Shown here: one piece after another, positions 61,084 to 64,000 of the stretch
How the letters are laid out: each line of letters opens with the position of its first letter
How positions within the stretch are numbered: position 1 is the stretch's first letter
Assembly: GCA_002718735.1 (NCBI GenBank)
Contig: PBFR01000019.1
Span: forward strand, 69,934-133,933
Source: Halobacteriovoraceae bacterium
GTDB taxonomy: Bacteria; Bdellovibrionota; Bacteriovoracia; Bacteriovoracales; Bacteriovoracaceae
Direction: 5' to 3'
DNA: 64,000 bases
The notes under the pieces: generated by a model
Database searches by the model: none
Seen by the model: only the letters and a program-made list of their open reading frames with translations
Told to the model about the DNA's origin: nothing
Position numbers and translations under genes: made by a program

Positions 61084-62648
61084 TTACACGCTCCCCTTTG
61101 TTTTTTCAAAAAAGTCAGCACACGAACACGATCTTCGTTTGAAAGCTTTTCCAGGTTTTGTAGGGCGAGCTTTTCTTTAGATGATAATTTTGAAGGATCT
61201 TTTCCTAAGGCATCTAAAAAGTCTTTTACGAGTTTCTCACTACTGTTAGGAGCCTTCTTACCTAGTCGAACCATAGACTTCAATCCATAGGCTCCCCCCA
61301 ACATTGAGACTACGTAGGTAGTTGTCATCGAGGCAAGCTTCTCTTTGCACTCTTTATACTCACTTTCTAGCTTTTCAGGAACTCCTGTCAGCGAATAAGA
61401 GAGCTCGACAAGGTCTTTACAATGATTCATTTCGCTGCCTATCAAGTGGGTGTCTGCTGCCATAGCTGACAGTTCAGATCCTATCAAGGCCATTCGACTT
61501 CGGTTGCTAAAACTTGAAACCCTTCCAGAGACTTTTGAGATTTTAGAGATTGTAGAAATAGATTTCGCTGCAACCAAAGGTCCCCCCAAAGGTATAGCCA
61601 TTACTGCTGCATCCAATATTAAAGAGTTAACAAAGGCACTATCTTCATTTGCTTGATGCTCTTTTATTAAACGGCACCGAAAACCTTTTTCATCTGCGGT
61701 TCCATTTATTGGTACACTTGACACGTAATAATCTCTAGCGAGCTTCCTATCGTGAAAAATCACCTTTCTTATTTTTTCAACTTCTTTAGTTTTGTCCTCG
61801 CTAATGACCTCTCTTGCTTTTTGGTGGCGAGTTATTAATTCATTTGTAGCTTGTACTGAGTCTTTTAAAGCACTATTTATAGTTTCATTGTAAACATCCT
61901 CATCGAACTGAACATTCTCAAAATCCACTAAAGGCTGTAACTCTTCACGAATATTCTCACATTCTTCGCGATCTTTTTGGGATTTAATCCTTAACCTGCA
62001 GTTTTCAAGTCTCTTAGTTGTGAGATTCAACTGACTAGCAGTCTGCCTAGAGTGGTTATTGATCATTTTCTCTATGCTTTCATTCCCCAGAAATGGTTTT
62101 TGTGAAACTAAGGCTGACTCAGCTTTTACAAAAGGCTCAAGCGCTTTCTGCTTTCTTCTGGCACAATCCTTTCCTATTGAAGAGTGCCTAGATGACCTTT
62201 CATTTACAACGCTACAAAAATATCTTGTATTAATAGCCTTTATTCCTTGCCTTATACTAGCTAGAAGCTTTAAGTCTTTTTTAAGGTCTTTTAAAAATTT
62301 CGAATCTTTATTGGATTTATGATTTTCAAGCTCAGCTCTATATAACTCATTGGAATCGTTGGCCTGTTTAATGATCTTATTACTTAGTTTGTATGCAGAC
62401 AGAACATCTTCATGGGGACCTGCATACTGAGCTTCCAATTTATTCTGGATGGCCTCTAGGTCAGGATCAAATTCATGGAGCGGTATTGGGGAGTGATCAC
62501 AAGTAGTATTATCTGTTTGAGGGGATGTCTCAGCACAGGAAGCGACCGGATCCTCTAGCCACCTAGACTCATAGAAAAAAGCTTCGCCTTTGTTTGACAA
62601 CATAAGCACTAAAATAATGAATAGTTTAATCTTCTTAAAGAGTCTCAC
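61080..62648 (-). CDS. Large secreted helical protein of unknown function (522 aa)
   Basis: GTG start after AAGG. Signal peptide (FKKIKLFIILVLMLSNKGEA). Mostly helical, with about ten cysteines spread over it, and a hydrophobic Gly/Ala-rich stretch around residues 348-385 (LILDAAVMAIPLGGPLVAA...) that could insert in a membrane. The C-terminal ~70 residues form a helical tail (VKDFLDALGKDPSKLSSKEK...LKKQRGACK). The layout of long N-terminal part, hydrophobic hairpin and small C-terminal domain recalls polymorphic toxins, but nothing here proves it. Coupled to the downstream gene. Confidence 0.72.
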   Translation of the reverse strand: MRLFKKIKLFIILVLMLSNKGEAFFYESRWLEDPVASCAETSPQTDNTTCDHSPIPLHEFDPDLEAIQNKLEAQYAGPHEDVLSAYKLSNKIIKQANDSNELYRAELENHKSNKDSKFLKDLKKDLKLLASIRQGIKAINTRYFCSVVNERSSRHSSIGKDCARRKQKALEPFVKAESALVSQKPFLGNESIEKMINNHSRQTASQLNLTTKRLENCRLRIKSQKDREECENIREELQPLVDFENVQFDEDVYNETINSALKDSVQATNELITRHQKAREVISEDKTKEVEKIRKVIFHDRKLARDYYVSSVPINGTADEKGFRCRLIKEHQANEDSAFVNSLILDAAVMAIPLGGPLVAAKSISTISKISKVSGRVSSFSNRSRMALIGSELSAMAADTHLIGSEMNHCKDLVELSYSLTGVPEKLESEYKECKEKLASMTTTYVVSMLGGAYGLKSMVRLGKKAPNSSEKLVKDFLDALGKDPSKLSSKEKLALQNLEKLSNEDRVRVLTFLKKQRGACK

Positions 62649-62805
62649 AGAGCCTTATCGGAATTAATTTCAAATGATTTATGAAAAAATCTACCAAAAG
62701 AAAGGTTATAGAAGTCGTCTTCCAGCATATTTTTCCCCCACGAATAGTGAAAATCTGAAAAGCGACTAGGTAGGAATCATTTCTGCTATTTTTAAATTTA
62801 AAAGA

Positions 62806-63240
62806 CTAGCAGAGCTCCACACCCTTCATCTTCACAAAAGTATTAAGAGGAACTTTTTTTAAGCCTCGGGTATTTTTATAGCCAAGTGATTCATAAAATT
62901 TCAGCTGTTTTTCTTCGTCATCGGTCAAGATCATATGAGTTCGAACATTTTCAAACCGCTCTAACATCAAATTTAGAAGTTTTCTTCCAATACCCTTTTT
63001 CTGGAATTCAGGGTGAACTAGAATGTCCTGCAGGTAGTGGATTGAGACTTCATCAGAGATCGATCTGGCAAGTCCTACAACACATTCATCAACCCTTGCA
63101 ATAATCACGTAAGTTGAGTTTGAGAAGGCTCTCTCAAGCGACTCCGGATTTTGGGTATAGGCTTCCCAGCCAACTGCATTATATAAATCCAAAATTTCTT
63201 CAAATTGAATTTTCTTCCAGTCACTCAATATTTCCATCAT
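62806..63240 (-). CDS. GNAT-family N-acetyltransferase
   Basis: 144 residues. Acetyl-CoA-binding motif VHPEFQKKGIGRKLLNLMLERF near residue 78, preceded by IIARVDECVVGLARSI and followed by FYESLGYKNTRG, the usual GNAT end. AAGGGA precedes the first ATG. Substrate unknown. Monocistronic. Confidence 0.92.
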   Translation of the reverse strand: MMEILSDWKKIQFEEILDLYNAVGWEAYTQNPESLERAFSNSTYVIIARVDECVVGLARSISDEVSIHYLQDILVHPEFQKKGIGRKLLNLMLERFENVRTHMILTDDEEKQLKFYESLGYKNTRGLKKVPLNTFVKMKGVELC

Positions 63241-63354
63241 TCGTCCCTTGGTTCCTGAGCTGAAAGAAGGGTAAGAAAAAAGCCTTGTAAATACAAGTTT
63301 TTTTGGGTGTTTCTAAATCTGGTGCCCCCAAACTAAAGACATTGAACCACGGCC

Positions 63355-63864
63355 TTATTTTTTGATTCCTATTTTGCGTCTATTCCTATCGTGGGAAGGT
63401 AATTTTACTTCTAAATAGTCGAGTCGTTCGAAGACAACCCTGAATAGCTTGTTGGTTCCTATTTCCAATGAGCTAATTTTATTTGAATTATCTTGCTCCA
63501 TGACCAAGAAACTTCTCAATTTAATGAAAGTTCTCATTATAGATATATTCACTAAGGCTGCTCTTTCTGAACGCAACACACTAGAAAGCATTGCTACTCC
63601 AGGTTCAGTAAAAACATAGGGTTGAGACCTTCGTCCACCATAATTCGAACTTGGTATGCCAAAATGGCATTTCAAGTTACCATGTTCTTCTTTGGTGAGC
63701 TTAAACATAAAGTCTTCGGGAAATCTGATAATATTTCGCTTTACCTGTCTATTTAATGCACTTGTTTCAACCTCATACAGTTTTGCCAGGTCACTATCCA
63801 ACATTACCTTTTGCCCCCGAACCACATAAATCATTTCTTTAATGCTCTCTATTTCAAATTCCAT
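63355..63864 (-). CDS. ORF6N-domain DNA-binding protein
   Basis: 169 residues. ORF6N pattern: YVVRGQKVMLDSDLAKLYEV, TSALNRQVKRNIIRFPEDFMF, LTKEEHGNLKCHFG and GGRRSQPYVFTEPGVAMLSS. The domain is shared by phage anti-repressors and chromosomal proteins of unknown function, so it hints at mobile DNA nearby but does not prove it. AGGTAAGC precedes the ATG. Confidence 0.93.
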   Translation of the reverse strand: MEFEIESIKEMIYVVRGQKVMLDSDLAKLYEVETSALNRQVKRNIIRFPEDFMFKLTKEEHGNLKCHFGIPSSNYGGRRSQPYVFTEPGVAMLSSVLRSERAALVNISIMRTFIKLRSFLVMEQDNSNKISSLEIGTNKLFRVVFERLDYLEVKLPSHDRNRRKIGIKK

Positions 63865-63984
63865 GCTTACCTATACATACGGGTCTTCAAATTTAATGGT
63901 GTTTGCGGTGCACCCTGAGGAAATAAGTTCGATATGAGTCATGAGCGGCTTTTTTAGTAAAATTTAATTACCACATTGAATTTC

Positions 63985-64000
63985 ATTAAAAAGGAAACAC
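63985..64000 (+). promoter_or_regulatory. Likely ribosome binding site of a gene starting beyond the window
   Basis: AAAAAGGAAACAC at the very right edge has the look of a ribosome binding site for a plus-strand gene starting just outside. Confidence 0.4.

Noticed and set aside
63355..63864. ORF6N protein as sign of a prophage
   Set aside because: No integrase, capsid or lysis genes in the neighbourhood; the domain is also common on chromosomes.

Overview
The window looks like chromosomal DNA of a low-GC Gram-negative bacterium, most likely a marine or freshwater member of Bdellovibrionota (Bacteriovorax/Halobacteriovorax-like). This placement is inference from gene content: many signal-peptide and lipobox proteins, secreted proteases and nucleases, a histone H1-like lysine/alanine-rich protein, a Ser/Thr kinase with a PEGA tail, FHA, PilZ and GGDEF signalling proteins, several beta-oxidation loci, and two secreted transglutaminase-elicitor-like proteins. 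No rRNA, tRNA, CRISPR array, insertion sequence or prophage was recognised. Most genes have clear AGGAG-type ribosome binding sites, and TTG or GTG starts are common.

Layout. 1-2.8 kb: the N-terminal part of an exported phospholipase D-like nuclease, a small secreted protein and rlmN. 2.4-4.5 kb: a barrel-like (GH35/42-like) protein with a small partner. 4.6-5.8 kb: an isovaleryl-type acyl-CoA dehydrogenase. 6-10 kb: an accessory stretch of small secreted proteins, a possible 27-residue TisB/DinQ-like peptide in a 740-bp gap, a tandem pair of paralogous secreted proteins and a PAP2 phosphatase. 10.4-15 kb: fadA-fadB, divergent from a second acyl-CoA dehydrogenase. 15-20.8 kb: housekeeping genes (pgi, FHA-GGDEF, mutL, miaA, ppsR). 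20.8-25 kb: a signalling block (PEGA Ser/Thr kinase, lipoprotein, alpha/beta hydrolase, GYF-GYF-PilZ). 25-29.4 kb: a VWA lipoprotein, a cyclic-nucleotide-binding protein and a thiolase. 29.4-33.5 kb: the histone-like protein and an hbd-crotonase-bcd operon with a palindrome inside its predicted promoter. 33.7-36.3 kb: rpsT and a lemA-TPM-TPM operon. 36.3-42.1 kb: a secreted-enzyme island (transglutaminase-like, clostripain, transglutaminase-like, and an M1-like metallopeptidase on the other strand). 42.1-50.3 kb: ndh, a hybrid histidine kinase, endonuclease I, a DTW protein, a secreted Cys protein with a metallopeptidase, and an XRE regulator with a membrane protein. 50.5-53.2 kb: csaA with a lipoprotein, then an ECF sigma, anti-sigma, Spy-like and four-Cys operon. 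53.3-58.1 kb: an SRPBCC protein, a Ca/Na exchanger, a flavin reductase with a Tat-pirin and divergent LysR regulator, and a methionine aminopeptidase. 58.2-64 kb: more secreted proteins, a GNAT acetyltransferase and an ORF6N protein.

How it fits together. Three acyl-CoA dehydrogenases, two thiolases, FadB, a crotonase and a 3-hydroxyacyl-CoA dehydrogenase give a complete and redundant beta-oxidation capacity, as expected for a cell that lives on lipids and protein from other cells. The secreted proteases, nucleases and transglutaminase-like proteins fit the same way of life. The best candidates for something undescribed are the TGase-C11-TGase cluster, the sigma/Spy/four-Cys operon, the small amphipathic peptide with a sequestered ribosome binding site, and the XRE/membrane unit with a long perfect inverted repeat. 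All functional statements come from reading motifs by eye; no database search was run.
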